Position numbers and translations under genes: made by a program
Shown here: one piece after another, positions 9,187-19,043 of the stretch
How positions within the stretch are numbered: the stretch's first letter is position 1
How the letters are laid out: every line of letters starts with the position of its first letter
Notes under the pieces: model-generated
What the model was told of the DNA's origin: nothing
Seen by the model: only the letters and a program-made list of their open reading frames with translations
The model's database searches: none
Origin: JBOFIQ01 sp051654905
GTDB lineage: Bacteria > Actinomycetota > Actinomycetes > Propionibacteriales > Propionibacteriaceae
Reading direction: 5' to 3'
DNA: 64,000 nt
Assembly (NCBI GenBank): GCA_051654905.1
Contig: JBOFYY010000156.1
Coordinates: 62,001-126,000, forward strand

Positions 9187-10122
9187 ATGACTGAGACTGT
9201 TGTAGCCATTGATATCGGCGGCACTAAAATTGCGTGCGCTCTAGTTACCTCTGAAGGTCAGATTTTGTCGGAAACTCAACGTTCTACCGATGCTATCGTC
9301 AACGATATTCCGCGCGATGGCGATGAAATCTATGCTGGTCTAGCGGCAGCTCTAACAGAATTACTTATCGGAAAAGATATTCCTCAGCGTGTCGGCATCG
9401 GATCTGCTGGACCAATTCATTTAAGTGAAGGCTCAATTAGTCCGCTCAATATCCCTGGCTGGCGCCAATACCCCATCGTCGCCAAAGTAAATGAAACTCT
9501 TGCCAAATTAGGTCGACGCAGCACCGAAACCGTTCTCATCGGAGATGGTCATTGTGTAGCCCTTGGCGAGCAATGGCTAGGAGCTGGACAAGGTTACCAA
9601 TCCATTATCGGAGTCATCTGCTCTACCGGTGTCGGTGCTGGCGTAGTAATCGATGGACATGCTTATCAAGGACGTACCGGAAATGCTGTTCATCTAGGAC
9701 ATCAAAGCGTTGATATTAACGGCAGATTATGTGCTTGCGGGTCCCGTGGCTGCGTAGAAGCACTATCTTCGGGGACTTCACTAACAGCTATCGCTAAAGA
9801 ACAAGGCTGGAACGGCAATGACACCCAGCAACTCGTAGCAGACGCTAATGCTGGAAATACCATTGCGCTATCGGTCATCGATAACGGAATGCAAGCTCTT
9901 GCTGCCGGACTTGCTGGCTGCGCAACTGTTTTTGATGTTCCAGTAATTGTTGTCGGCGGCGGAGTCAGCAAAGCTGGTGATACGATCTTTGAACCACTAC
10001 GTCGCCATTTTGCACACTACTGCAAACTGGCCTATGTCTCTGACGAAGCCTGTATTCTGCAAGCTACCCTTCCTAATGCAGGATTATTGGGGGCAGCAAA
10101 AGCAGCTCTAGATACTAGATAA
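9187..10122 (+). CDS. ROK-family sugar kinase (glucokinase-like)
   Basis: About 311 residues from ATG 9187 (MTETVVAIDIGGTKIACAL). The N-terminal phosphate-binding motif is DIGGTK. The ROK signature and zinc site follow as HLGHQSVDINGRLCACGSRGCVEAL, with three cysteines in CACGSRGC. An adenosine-binding GGGVSKAGD lies near the C-terminus. It probably phosphorylates glucose or an N-acetylated amino sugar; the substrate cannot be read from sequence. It starts 40 bases from the divergent prfB start. The open frame extends back to 9043 but that part lies over prfB. Confidence 0.88.
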   Translation: MTETVVAIDIGGTKIACALVTSEGQILSETQRSTDAIVNDIPRDGDEIYAGLAAALTELLIGKDIPQRVGIGSAGPIHLSEGSISPLNIPGWRQYPIVAKVNETLAKLGRRSTETVLIGDGHCVALGEQWLGAGQGYQSIIGVICSTGVGAGVVIDGHAYQGRTGNAVHLGHQSVDINGRLCACGSRGCVEALSSGTSLTAIAKEQGWNGNDTQQLVADANAGNTIALSVIDNGMQALAAGLAGCATVFDVPVIVVGGGVSKAGDTIFEPLRRHFAHYCKLAYVSDEACILQATLPNAGLLGAAKAALDTR

Positions 10123-10218
10123 CACTTACCAAAGTATTCGGTAAACAGCATTATTTCCACCACGTTATTGCTAACTACATGGCAGTATGGAAACGGTCAC
10201 ACGACGAAAGGACTTCTC

Positions 10219-10680
10219 ATGGGTCAGCTAAAAGATCAGCTACGCACAGATATGACAATCGCAATGAAAGCTCGCGATCAAGCAACATTGCAGGTATTGC
10301 GTATGGCTTTAGCAGCTATCGGCAATGCTGAAGTTGCTGGCGATGTAGCGCGGGAGCTTACTGACGTAGAGGAACTTACAATCGTTCAGAAAGAAGTTTC
10401 TTCTCGTAAAGATTCTGCTGAGGCTTACACTGCTGGTAAACGTCCAGAGCTAGCCGAAAAAGAACTAGCCGAAGTTGAGATCCTTAATCGCTACTTACCA
10501 GCTGCTCTATCCGATACAGAGCTAACAGCCATTATCGATGAGGCTTTCGCTGAAGTAGTTGGCGACCAGACCCCAACGATGAAACATATGGGACAAATCA
10601 TCAAAGCTGTTAATGGTAAAGCTAAAGGACGCGCCGAAGGCGGAACTATTGCGGCGCTGGTAAAGGCACGCCTAGCGTGA
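10219..10680 (+). CDS. GatB/YqeY-domain protein
   Basis: About 153 residues from ATG 10219 (MGQLKDQLRTDMTIAMKARD), preceded by GAAAGGAC at a normal spacing. YqeY family features: KARDQATLQVLRMALAAI, YTAGKRPELAEKELAE and YLPAALSDTEL, ending GTIAALVKARLA. The domain is related to the tail of GatB, which contacts tRNA in amidotransferases; the role of the stand-alone form is unclear. It overlaps the next gene by 4 bases (GTGA). Confidence 0.88.
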   Translation: MGQLKDQLRTDMTIAMKARDQATLQVLRMALAAIGNAEVAGDVARELTDVEELTIVQKEVSSRKDSAEAYTAGKRPELAEKELAEVEILNRYLPAALSDTELTAIIDEAFAEVVGDQTPTMKHMGQIIKAVNGKAKGRAEGGTIAALVKARLA

Positions 10681-11789
10681 CAGTTACTACAGCTACGCCT
10701 CGTCGCATCTCACCGACTGGTTCATTTCAGATAGGGACTCTTCGTGGAGTTCCTATCCATGTAGCAAAACTATTTCCCGTTGGCGTATTAATTTTTGCGT
10801 TCCTCTACGGACAACGAATCTTTCCTGTCATTCCGAACGTAGCTGCACTTTTTCTGTTGCCTCTAGCATTTATTGCAGTATTCACTATCACTATCTGCTT
10901 ACATCAAGCCGCCCACGTTGCAGCTGCACGAATATGTGGTTTAGAAGTACATGAAGTTTCGTTGACTATTTGGGGTGGTTATCCTACTTTCGTAGAATGG
11001 CGCTCTAATTGCTACCAACATATTTTTGTCGCCGCAGCTGGTCCAGCTATGAACTTTTTTCTGGCAGCAGCAACTTCTCTGATTTCCCAATCGTTATACG
11101 GCACCCCACTCTTCATAGCTCAGGCATTCTTACTATCAAATCTAGGAATAGGTTTATTTAACCTTATTCCAGCGCCTCCTACCGACGCTGGAATTATTCT
11201 GGAAGCAGTAGTAAGTCACTTCACTAAATCTCGCGCTAACGGACGTCGTATTGCTGGATTATGTGGCTTGATCATCACAATACTGTCATTGCTATGGGCG
11301 CTATATACTTCAGCAACAGCAGCTGACTCAACATCTTGGCTGAACTTCTTTATCCCCATCTTTTTCTACTCGGCTGCAGCTCGAATGCGTAAATCAGCAA
11401 AAGAAACCGAAAAACTCGATGCGATAACTTTTTTCAGCGCGTCAGATCCTGGTTATTTAGTATCTGATAATGCAACCATTGCACATGCAATTCAAGCAGC
11501 GGGCAATCGTACTCCAATTTTAATTTCTGGTGATTCTTTAGTAGGGATTGTTCCCCCTAGATCTTCAGCAAATGGTCGTATTTATGCTAAAAAAGTAGCC
11601 TTGCCGTGCAGGAACTCGCCAATAGATCTTTGTTTAGATGACCCACTCATTACAGTTATCTACGCTATGGAACAGTTAGAACTTATCGCTGTGGTCGCGA
11701 GAATGTCTGATGGCGAACCTCGTGTTATGACTCACCAGATGGCAGCTAATGCAATGAACAAGTTCCTATTTGAATCAGCTAAGCACTAA
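10677..11789 (+). CDS. Site-2-protease-like (M50) membrane protein lacking the catalytic glutamate
   Basis: 370 residues, several membrane helices. The zinc-binding motif of M50 proteases, HExxH, reads HQAAH here (residues 76-80, Gln codon at 10905-10907). The second motif, normally N-x2-P-x2-P-LDGG, is NLIPAPPTDAG near residue 165. The topology and GPAMNF segment remain. The C-terminal 130 residues may be a degenerate CBS-like region. Loss of the general base predicts no peptidase activity, so it may act as a binding or regulatory pseudoprotease. GTG start, overlapping YqeY by 4 bases. Confidence 0.8.
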   Translation: MTVTTATPRRISPTGSFQIGTLRGVPIHVAKLFPVGVLIFAFLYGQRIFPVIPNVAALFLLPLAFIAVFTITICLHQAAHVAAARICGLEVHEVSLTIWGGYPTFVEWRSNCYQHIFVAAAGPAMNFFLAAATSLISQSLYGTPLFIAQAFLLSNLGIGLFNLIPAPPTDAGIILEAVVSHFTKSRANGRRIAGLCGLIITILSLLWALYTSATAADSTSWLNFFIPIFFYSAAARMRKSAKETEKLDAITFFSASDPGYLVSDNATIAHAIQAAGNRTPILISGDSLVGIVPPRSSANGRIYAKKVALPCRNSPIDLCLDDPLITVIYAMEQLELIAVVARMSDGEPRVMTHQMAANAMNKFLFESAKH

Positions 11790-12031
11790 CGACTGCCATC
11801 ACGGCGGATCATCTCGTCAGCAATCCAGCGAGCAGCTTCCCTAGAACATGCCCCTGGTTCGCTGAAATTAACCGTAAAAATAGTAGTGATCTGAGTCAAG
11901 GTTATCTCTGGTAACGCCAAAATAGCATCGGCTTCTGCTGCATACTCATTTTTGGGAGCTCCTTGCGCAATCAAACCAACTGGATCTGCTTGCGCCAAAA
12001 TTTTGATGAGTTCATCACGAGAGATAGCCAT
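11786..12031 (-). CDS. Conserved small protein, function unknown
   Basis: 81 residues (MAISRDELIKILAQADPVGL). Soluble, acidic, with the pattern GAPKNEYAAEADAIL and a C-terminal helix containing AARWIADEM. I do not recognise a named family. It converges on the M50-like gene with a 4-base overlap. The helical, acidic composition and a conserved-looking W near the end suggest a small folded protein; no catalytic motif is visible. Confidence 0.6.
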   Translation of the reverse strand: MAISRDELIKILAQADPVGLIAQGAPKNEYAAEADAILALPEITLTQITTIFTVNFSEPGACSREAARWIADEMIRRDGSR

Positions 12032-12142
12032 ACCTTGAGCCTACCGATGAATGCCACAAACACCTATCTTCAAGCCTGCGCTCATGTGTAGTTAAACAGA
12101 TCAATTAGAAATACTCATTTTGATTTCAACCACACTACGCAT

Positions 12143-12180
12143 AAAGATGGGATCCGCTAGTTTTAGCGAACCCCATCTTT
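12143..12180 (-). terminator. Stem-loop downstream of tRNA-Val
   Basis: Outer arms 12143-12151/12172-12180 (9 bp) and inner arms 12155-12159/12164-12168 (5 bp). It lies at the 3' side of the minus-strand tRNA. Confidence 0.75.
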
Positions 12181-12183
12181 TAG

Positions 12184-12257
<74 letters not shown>

Positions 12258-12295
12258 GTAGAACATTATAGCCATATAAACGGTAAACTCTCCAC

Positions 12296-13141
12296 ATGAC
12301 CGATAAGGCACTTCAAGAAAAGATCCGCACCGAACTAGAAGTAGTGCGTGATTTCGATGTTAAACACGAAGTTGAACGCCGTATTTCTTTCCTAGCTGAC
12401 TACTTAACTCATACTGGTTGCGCTGGCTATGTACTAGGAATCTCTGGAGGTGTTGACTCCTCCGTCGGCGGCCGTCTAGCTCAATTAGCTTGCGAACGAG
12501 TTAGGACCAGCGGCGCACAAGCTACCTTCGTAGCGATGCGACTCCCCTACGGAACTCAAGCCGATGAAGCCGACGCACAACGGGCCCTTACCTTCATCCA
12601 GCCCGACGAAACACTCACCGTAAATATCAAACCAGCTGTTGACGGTATGTGGGATCAGCTCGAACATGCTGGCCTTGTAGTAGCCGACCCCAGCAAAGAG
12701 GATTTTGTTCGCGGCAATGTCAAAGCTCGGGAACGAATGATTGCCCAATTTACGGTGGCAGGGGCTCGCAACATGCTAGTTGTTGGCACCGACCAAGCAG
12801 CCGAAGCACTAGTTGGCTTCTACACTAAATTTGGCGACGGAGCCGCTGACCTTACCCCGCTTACAGGGTTACCAAAACGACGAGTTAAAGAAATCGCTCG
12901 CTTCTTAGGAGCCGAAGAACGCGTGGTAGAAAAGGTACCTACTGCTGATCTAGAAGATAACAAACCCCTCGTAGCCGACGAAGTTGCGCTCGGTGTTGCC
13001 TACCACGACGTAGATGCCTATCTAGAAGGCGAAGAGGTCTCCGCTGAGGCAGAAACTACTATTCTACGCTGGTACCGCCGTACCGCCCATAAGAGAGCGC
13101 TTCCAGTCACTCCTGCTGGCTGGGAATCTAAACAGAAGTAA
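12296..13141 (+). CDS. nadE: NH3-dependent NAD+ synthetase
   Basis: 281 residues, the length of the ammonia-dependent form (no N-terminal nitrilase domain). PP-loop SGGVDSS near residue 51 binds ATP. GTDQAAEALVGFYTKFGDGAADLTPL and PTADLEDNKP are nadE signatures for deamido-NAD binding. It makes NAD from deamido-NAD, ATP and ammonia in the last step of NAD synthesis. It stands alone, with a strong terminator after it. Confidence 0.95.
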   Translation: MTDKALQEKIRTELEVVRDFDVKHEVERRISFLADYLTHTGCAGYVLGISGGVDSSVGGRLAQLACERVRTSGAQATFVAMRLPYGTQADEADAQRALTFIQPDETLTVNIKPAVDGMWDQLEHAGLVVADPSKEDFVRGNVKARERMIAQFTVAGARNMLVVGTDQAAEALVGFYTKFGDGAADLTPLTGLPKRRVKEIARFLGAEERVVEKVPTADLEDNKPLVADEVALGVAYHDVDAYLEGEEVSAEAETTILRWYRRTAHKRALPVTPAGWESKQK

Positions 13142-13157
13142 ATTCTTACTTAATGAC

Positions 13158-13193
13158 AGGAGGGGTTCTACCTAATTAGGTAGAACCCCTCCT
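13158..13193. terminator. Bidirectional terminator between nadE and DUF3052 gene
   Basis: A perfect 36-base palindrome (18 bp per arm) centred on AATT, between convergent genes. Confidence 0.9.
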
Positions 13194-13212
13194 TGTTAGG
13201 TGAGGAAAACCC

Positions 13213-13620
13213 TCACTTACGGACACCCTTTGGTCGAACTAACTTAGTAGCCTGCCAATCGGAAGCAACATTCATTTGCTTAGTTTGGGCGAAACCAGCG
13301 GTGAGAGAACCCTCCGCAATATCGCTTGGATCAATATGACCCGGCTTTCCAACCTTAGGCGTAAGCATCCAAATGCAACCTGTTTGTGATAGATCTGTCA
13401 TAGCGTCGACAAGACCGTCTGCTACATCGCCATCACCATCGCGCCACCATAGCAGCACGACATCGACAGCATCATCAGCTTCCTCCACCATGTCTGCATC
13501 AATAGCATCCATGATGTCGTCACGTAACGTCTCATCTACGTCACTATCCCAGCCAAGTTCTTGCACGATAAGGCCTTTAGTCATGCCCATCGATTCTGCT
13601 CGTTCTTTCTCCACAGTCAT
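13213..13620 (-). CDS. DUF3052 family protein
   Basis: 135 residues. The features KGLIVQELGWDSDVDETLRDDI and VVLLWWRDGDGDVADGLVDA, and the ending VASDWQATKLVRPKG, match the actinobacterial DUF3052 family, which is commonly next to aceE, as here (15-base gap, same strand). Very acidic, no signal peptide. Function unknown; the conserved position hints at a link with pyruvate dehydrogenase or central metabolism, which is inference. Confidence 0.85.
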   Translation of the reverse strand: MTVEKERAESMGMTKGLIVQELGWDSDVDETLRDDIMDAIDADMVEEADDAVDVVLLWWRDGDGDVADGLVDAMTDLSQTGCIWMLTPKVGKPGHIDPSDIAEGSLTAGFAQTKQMNVASDWQATKLVRPKGVRK

Positions 13621-13634
13621 AGTTTGCCAGAAAC

Positions 13635-16382
13635 CTATGCGTCTCCGCCTACTTGACCACTCGCGCCTTTAGTGACATCGAGTAGCTGGTAGCGGTTGAA
13701 AGCCTCACGCATCGTGCCATCAGGGACTTCTCCCCGACGTTCTAGCGTCTGTAAAGCCTTGGCAACAATGGAAGGTCCATCGATGTGAAGGTGACGACGA
13801 GCAGCTGCTCGCGTATCAGAGAATCCGAAACCATCAGCTCCCAAAGAAACAAAATCTCCTGGAACCCATTGTCCGATCTGATCTTGTACCTGACGCATGT
13901 AATCAGAAACTGCAATGAACGGACCTTTACGACCCGATAGCTTCTGAGTTACATACGGGATACGAGCCTCATCATGTAGGAACTCAGCCTCGTCACACTC
14001 CATAGCATCACGACGTAGTTCACCCCAAGAGGTTACCGACCAAATATCGGCAGCTACACCGTAATCCTTCTTCAGGAGTTCCTGAGCTTCGATAGCCCAC
14101 GCCACAGCAACACCTGAAGCCAACAACTGGACTCGAGGAGCATCAGCGTCCATATCAGATTCTTTAAGAAGGTAAATACCCTTCTTGATTCCTTCAACAT
14201 CAACATTTTCTGGCTCAGCAGGCTGCACCATGGGTTCGTTATAAACCGTGATGTAGAAAATGATGTCTTCTGGCTTATCACCGTACATACGCTCTAAACC
14301 GTGCTGCATGATATGAGCAATCTCATATCCGTAGACCGGATCATAGGAAACCACAGCTGGGTTCGTTGCAGCAAGGAGCGGCGAATGACCGTCCATATGC
14401 TGAGTTCCCTCACCAGTTAGTGTCGTCTTTCCAGCGGTAGCACCAATCAAGAATCCGCGTGATAGCTGATCTGCTGCCGCCCAGATGAAGTCCGCAGTGC
14501 GCTGGAATCCAAACATGGAGTAGAAGACATAAATCGGCACCATATGCACGCCATGGGTTGCATAAGCTGATCCAGCAGCGGTAAATGCCGATACTGAACC
14601 AGCCTCATTGATACCCAAGTGCAAGATTTGACCGTTAGTGGCTTCGCGATACGCCAGCATCAAGTCGTTATCAACTGGGGTGTACGCCTGACCATGCGGG
14701 TTGTAAATCTTGATGGTCGGGAAGAACGAGTCCATGCCGAAAGTACGGGCTTCGTCAGGAATGATCGGAACCACATGTGGCGCAAAGTCTTTATCGCGCA
14801 TCAAATCTTTAAGAAGACGCACCCAAGCCATTGTTGTAGCGACTGGCTGGTTTCCAGAACCCTTCTTAACTGAGGCATAGGCTTTCTCCTCAGGTAATTT
14901 CAGCGGCTTAGGATTATTACGACGCTCCGGTATGCCACCGCCTAGCTGACGACGACGCTCCCGTATGTATTCCATACGCTCGTCATTATCTGCTGGCTTA
15001 ACATACGGCGGACGATACGGATCAGCTTCCAGCACCTCATCTGATACTGGGATCTGCAACCGGTCTCGGAAGCCCTTAAGATCGTCAAGAGCCATCTTCT
15101 TCATCTGGTGTGTTGCATTACGCCCAGCGAAATGCTTACCCAAGAAGTAGCCCTTAATGGTCTGAGCAAGGATCACCGTAGGCGCACCCTTAAACTCTGA
15201 AGCAGCCTTATAGGCGTTATAAACCTTGTGATAATCATGTCCGCCACGGGTTAGCTTCCAAATGTCATCATCTGACCAGTCCGCAACCATCTGAGCAGTA
15301 CGTGGGTCACGTCCAAAGAAATGCTGTCGCACATATGCGCCATCATTAGCTTTGAAAGTCTGGAAATCACCATCGGGGATAGTGTTCATCAGATTAAGGA
15401 GCGCACCATCGGTGTCAGCAGCAAGCAGCGGATCCCAACCAGATCCCCAAACTAGCTTGATCACATTCCAGCCAGCGCCACGGAAGAACATTTCCAGTTC
15501 TTGCATGATTTTTCCGTTGCCGCGAACCGGACCATCAAGTCGCTGCAAATTACAGTTAATAACGAAATTAAGGTTATCGAGACCTTCATTAGCAGCTAGC
15601 TGTAGCGCACCACGGGCATCTGGTTCGTCCATTTCTCCGTCACCGCAGAAAGCCCATACCTGCTGTTCAGCAGTGTCTTTCAAACCTCGGTTATGTAGGT
15701 AACGGTTGAACTGCGCCTGGTAAATGGCATTCATTGGGCCGATACCCATAGATACCGTCGGGAACTCCCAGAAATCTGGCAGCTGACGCGGGTGTGGGTA
15801 AGACGGAATCGCCCGGAGCTTCCCATCTACAACATGGCTATGTTCCTGACGGAACCCATCAAGCTGGGTTTCGTCGAGGCGGCCTTCTAGAAAGGCTCGC
15901 GAATACATTCCTGGACTAGCGTGCCCTTGGAAGAAAATTTGGTCGCCACCCGATGGATGGTCTTTGCCTTTGAAGAAGTGGTTGAAGCCCACTTCGTAAA
16001 GAGTGGCAGCTGAAGCATAGGAAGAGATATGTCCACCAACACCAATACCAGGACGCTGAGCACGATGCACCATCACTGCAGCATTCCAACGCACTAGGCG
16101 ACGGAAACCACGCTCTAGATCGACATCACCAGGGTAAGCGGCTTCGGCTTCAACGGGGATCGTATTGACGTAATCAGTGGCAACGAGCGAAGGAAGACCA
16201 ATGCGGTGCTCACGAGAACGTTCGAGCATCTTGAGGATGACGTAACGAGCCCGATTCTGCCCACCATGCTCGATCATGGCATCGAGCGAGTCAATCCATT
16301 CGCGCGTCTCTTCAGGATCGGTATCCGGAAGGTTGAGCGGCAGGCCGTTAATAATGGGACCTGGCTTCTCGCGAGGAATCAC
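13635..16382 (-). CDS. aceE: Pyruvate dehydrogenase E1 component, homodimeric type
   Basis: 915 residues from GTG 16382, the usual AceE length. The thiamine-diphosphate motif is GDGEMDEPDARGAL followed by NFVINCNLQRLDGPVRGN. The transketolase middle domain contains INEAGSVSAFTAAGSAYATHG. It decarboxylates pyruvate and passes the acetyl group to E2. The start is chosen from AAAGGAAAGAA just upstream; the open frame extends to 16496 but the extra residues (a Cys/Lys-rich stretch) do not resemble AceE. E2 and E3 genes are not in the window. Confidence 0.95.
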   Translation of the reverse strand: MIPREKPGPIINGLPLNLPDTDPEETREWIDSLDAMIEHGGQNRARYVILKMLERSREHRIGLPSLVATDYVNTIPVEAEAAYPGDVDLERGFRRLVRWNAAVMVHRAQRPGIGVGGHISSYASAATLYEVGFNHFFKGKDHPSGGDQIFFQGHASPGMYSRAFLEGRLDETQLDGFRQEHSHVVDGKLRAIPSYPHPRQLPDFWEFPTVSMGIGPMNAIYQAQFNRYLHNRGLKDTAEQQVWAFCGDGEMDEPDARGALQLAANEGLDNLNFVINCNLQRLDGPVRGNGKIMQELEMFFRGAGWNVIKLVWGSGWDPLLAADTDGALLNLMNTIPDGDFQTFKANDGAYVRQHFFGRDPRTAQMVADWSDDDIWKLTRGGHDYHKVYNAYKAASEFKGAPTVILAQTIKGYFLGKHFAGRNATHQMKKMALDDLKGFRDRLQIPVSDEVLEADPYRPPYVKPADNDERMEYIRERRRQLGGGIPERRNNPKPLKLPEEKAYASVKKGSGNQPVATTMAWVRLLKDLMRDKDFAPHVVPIIPDEARTFGMDSFFPTIKIYNPHGQAYTPVDNDLMLAYREATNGQILHLGINEAGSVSAFTAAGSAYATHGVHMVPIYVFYSMFGFQRTADFIWAAADQLSRGFLIGATAGKTTLTGEGTQHMDGHSPLLAATNPAVVSYDPVYGYEIAHIMQHGLERMYGDKPEDIIFYITVYNEPMVQPAEPENVDVEGIKKGIYLLKESDMDADAPRVQLLASGVAVAWAIEAQELLKKDYGVAADIWSVTSWGELRRDAMECDEAEFLHDEARIPYVTQKLSGRKGPFIAVSDYMRQVQDQIGQWVPGDFVSLGADGFGFSDTRAAARRHLHIDGPSIVAKALQTLERRGEVPDGTMREAFNRYQLLDVTKGASGQVGGDA

Positions 16383-16556
16383 TTCTTTCCTTTCATCACT
16401 ACAAGTAACCGCACGTGGAGACGTACACCCCCATTCTCGCCTCTTTTTGTGTGTTTTGTCACAAAAATAGACCTGAAAGTAACAATAGTTACCCAAAGTT
16501 TTCTATTAACATCGATAAAATGCCTCTATGTATAACCATCACGATATGGTGACGCT

Positions 16557-17774
16557 ATGACTTCAATACCTACTTCGCCTGAACTTTTAGTTCCCAATCC
16601 TGGGCGACGTACCGCATTGATTGATCGACTCAGCACTGTAACAAGCCGCGCTACCACTGCCACTATTACTGAAATGGAAAAGCGCCACGATTGGTTTCGT
16701 GATTTAGATGCTGACCACCGAAGCTGGATTACCCTTGTTGCTCGTGGCGGTATTGATGGTTTCGTAACTTGGTTTCAAGGAGGCGATGTCTCACCTGTTT
16801 CCATTTTCAACGCCGCACCGCGAATAGTTATGCGTCGAGTATCGCTAGCACAAACTGTCGAATTAGTTCGTACTACGATTGATGTTTTTGAATCTCAAGC
16901 CAAACTCGTAGTAGCAAATGATGATATTCCCGTCATAGAAAAAGCAATCTTGCTATACAGTCGCGAAGTCGCTTTTGCTGCTGCAAGCGTTTATGCCAAA
17001 GCCGCAGAAGTAAGAGGTGGCTGGGATGCACGCTTGGAAGCTTTAGTAGTTGACGCAATCGTGCGCAACGATACTGATGAGACTGTAATTTCTAGAGCTT
17101 CAACGCTGGGATGGCAGTCAGCCGAAAATGTTGTAGTTGTAATTGGAGAACTCACCGATATCGAAGCTCTCGACGATGCGCGAAACCGCGCACAACGTCT
17201 CAAATTGGACTCATTAGTTGCTGCACAAGGAGATCGACTGGTTCTCATCTTAGGTGGCGAACAGATAACTGACGCTGGCACAGCTCACCAAGTCGTAACA
17301 ACCTCTTTTGTTGATCTTTTTGGACCAGGTCCACTAGTACTCGGCCCAGTAGTAGAGCATCTTGCCGATGCCTCAATCTCTGCCAAAGCCGCCATTGAAG
17401 GATTACGGGCTTGCCCAGCATGGCCGCACGCTCCGCGTCCCATAAATACTGCCAATTTACTTCCCGAACGAGTTTTAGTCGGTGACAATTATGCTCGAGA
17501 AGAGCTAATCTCACAGGTCTACACTCCCCTACAGCAAGCTGGTGGCGACTTACTTCTCACCTGCTCGGCTTTCTTAGACCATTACGGATCGGTAGAAGGA
17601 ACTAGTCGGGCACTTTTTGTTCATGCCAATACTGTGCGCTATCGCTTAAAGCGTATCTACGAAGTAACTGGGTATTCTGCTACTAACGCCAGAGACGCTC
17701 ATGCACTACGCATGGCTATTTCCCTAGGGCACCTAGCAGATCACGAACGTCGCTCATATATTTCTTCACACTAG
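16557..17774 (+). CDS. PucR/CdaR-type transcriptional regulator upstream of fab genes
   Basis: 405 residues. The C-terminal HTH_30 domain is seen in YGSVEGTSRALFVHANTVRYRLKRIYEVTGY (about 350-385). The middle resembles the GGDEF-like sensor module of this family. Actinobacterial homologues (FasR in Streptomyces) sit directly before fabD-acpP-fabF and activate fatty-acid synthesis genes; the same layout here, with fabD 14 bases downstream, supports that role by inference. It diverges from aceE across a 174-base promoter region. Confidence 0.9.
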   Translation: MTSIPTSPELLVPNPGRRTALIDRLSTVTSRATTATITEMEKRHDWFRDLDADHRSWITLVARGGIDGFVTWFQGGDVSPVSIFNAAPRIVMRRVSLAQTVELVRTTIDVFESQAKLVVANDDIPVIEKAILLYSREVAFAAASVYAKAAEVRGGWDARLEALVVDAIVRNDTDETVISRASTLGWQSAENVVVVIGELTDIEALDDARNRAQRLKLDSLVAAQGDRLVLILGGEQITDAGTAHQVVTTSFVDLFGPGPLVLGPVVEHLADASISAKAAIEGLRACPAWPHAPRPINTANLLPERVLVGDNYAREELISQVYTPLQQAGGDLLLTCSAFLDHYGSVEGTSRALFVHANTVRYRLKRIYEVTGYSATNARDAHALRMAISLGHLADHERRSYISSH

Positions 17775-17788
17775 GAAGCACACCTCAT

Positions 17789-18700
17789 ATGTTTGCCCTT
17801 GTCACTCCTGGTCAAGGTTCTCAAACCTCAGGCTTTCTATCCAGCTGGATAGAAATACCAAGTATTTATAAACAGCTTGAACAGTGGTCTGAAATCATTC
17901 ATATTGATCTCATCAAGCACGGTACGATTTCTGATGCAGACACGATCCAAGATACTGCGATAGCCCAACCGCTCTTAGTCGCAGCTGGAATTGTTACTGC
18001 TAAAGCAGTATTAGGCGATGATACTCCTGACGTGCTTGCCGGCCACTCCGTAGGCGAAATAACAGCTGCTGCGCTAGCAGGAATAATCGACGCTGTCGAT
18101 GCTGTGCAATTAGCTAAAGTCCGTGGCGAAGCCATGGCTGCTGCAGCCGCTAACTCACCAACGACCATGACTGCAGTTCTTGGTGGAAATTATGATGACG
18201 TGCTATCTGCCATTGCCGAAGCAGGTCTCAGCGCCGCTAACATCAATGGCGTAGGACAGATCGTAGCTGCTGGTTCGATCGACCATATTAACGCTTTTGA
18301 GGCTTCACCTCCCCCGAGTACTCGAACTCATCGATTATCAGTTGCTGGAGCTTTCCATACTGACGCCATGGCTAGCGCTATCGAACCATTGCAAGCCGCC
18401 ATAGCCCTTCTGCCCTACCAAAACCCCCGATGCCCGTTACTTAGTAACTCTGACGGAGCTGTGATTAGCGAAGGAAAAACTTTTCTATCGCGGCTCATCA
18501 CCCAAGTCGCTAATCCGGTTCGATGGGATTTATGTCAAGAATCACTGTCACAATTAGGGGTCACTGGAGTGCTGGAAGTAGCTCCAGCAAGTACTCTCGT
18601 AGGGCTAGCTAAACGAGGTATTCCAGAGGCACAACGGTTCGCCCTGAACCGCCCAGATCAACTTGATGATGCCCGCGCTTTTCTGGCAGAGCACCTTTGA
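17789..18700 (+). CDS. fabD: Malonyl-CoA:ACP transacylase
   Basis: 303 residues. N-terminal VTPGQGSQ, active-site Ser in AGHSVGE (near residue 94), catalytic His in GAFHTDAM, and NFSNSDG-type region LLSNSDGAVISEG. It loads malonyl groups onto ACP, whose gene follows directly. RBS AGGAAGC precedes ATG 17789. Confidence 0.95.
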   Translation: MFALVTPGQGSQTSGFLSSWIEIPSIYKQLEQWSEIIHIDLIKHGTISDADTIQDTAIAQPLLVAAGIVTAKAVLGDDTPDVLAGHSVGEITAAALAGIIDAVDAVQLAKVRGEAMAAAAANSPTTMTAVLGGNYDDVLSAIAEAGLSAANINGVGQIVAAGSIDHINAFEASPPPSTRTHRLSVAGAFHTDAMASAIEPLQAAIALLPYQNPRCPLLSNSDGAVISEGKTFLSRLITQVANPVRWDLCQESLSQLGVTGVLEVAPASTLVGLAKRGIPEAQRFALNRPDQLDDARAFLAEHL

Positions 18701-18754
18701 GAAGTACGCTATTGACGAAACGCTGTGTCAACCATCGCTGAGAGGAAGCATTTG

Positions 18755-19000
18755 ATGGCTACTACTGAAGAAATTCATATCGGTCTTGCCGAGATTGTTC
18801 ATGACATATCTGGTCGCGATGTCGCTGACGTTCAGCTTGATAAATCATTTGCTGCTGACTTAGATATTGATTCCCTTGAGATGCTTGAAATCGTCTATGC
18901 AGCTGAAGAAAAGTTCGCTATCAGTATCCCAGACGATAAATCCAAGGATCTGAAAACAGTCGCTGATGTGGTCTCCTTTATTGAAACCGCTTTAGGCTAA
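18755..19000 (+). CDS. acpP: Acyl carrier protein
   Basis: 81 residues, acidic. The phosphopantetheine-bearing serine is in DLDIDSLEML. Start ATG 18755 is preceded by GAGAGGAAG; the open frame extends further up to 18725 without support. It carries acyl intermediates in type II fatty-acid synthesis and lies between fabD and fabF in an operon. Confidence 0.96.
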   Translation: MATTEEIHIGLAEIVHDISGRDVADVQLDKSFAADLDIDSLEMLEIVYAAEEKFAISIPDDKSKDLKTVADVVSFIETALG

Positions 19001-19043
19001 AAACTCCTAAGTTTCCACTTTCGTTACAGCTAGGAAGGTTGCC

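Noticed and set aside
16383..16496. N-terminal extension of AceE
   Set aside because: Extra residues do not look like AceE; GTG 16382 has a suitable RBS and gives normal length.
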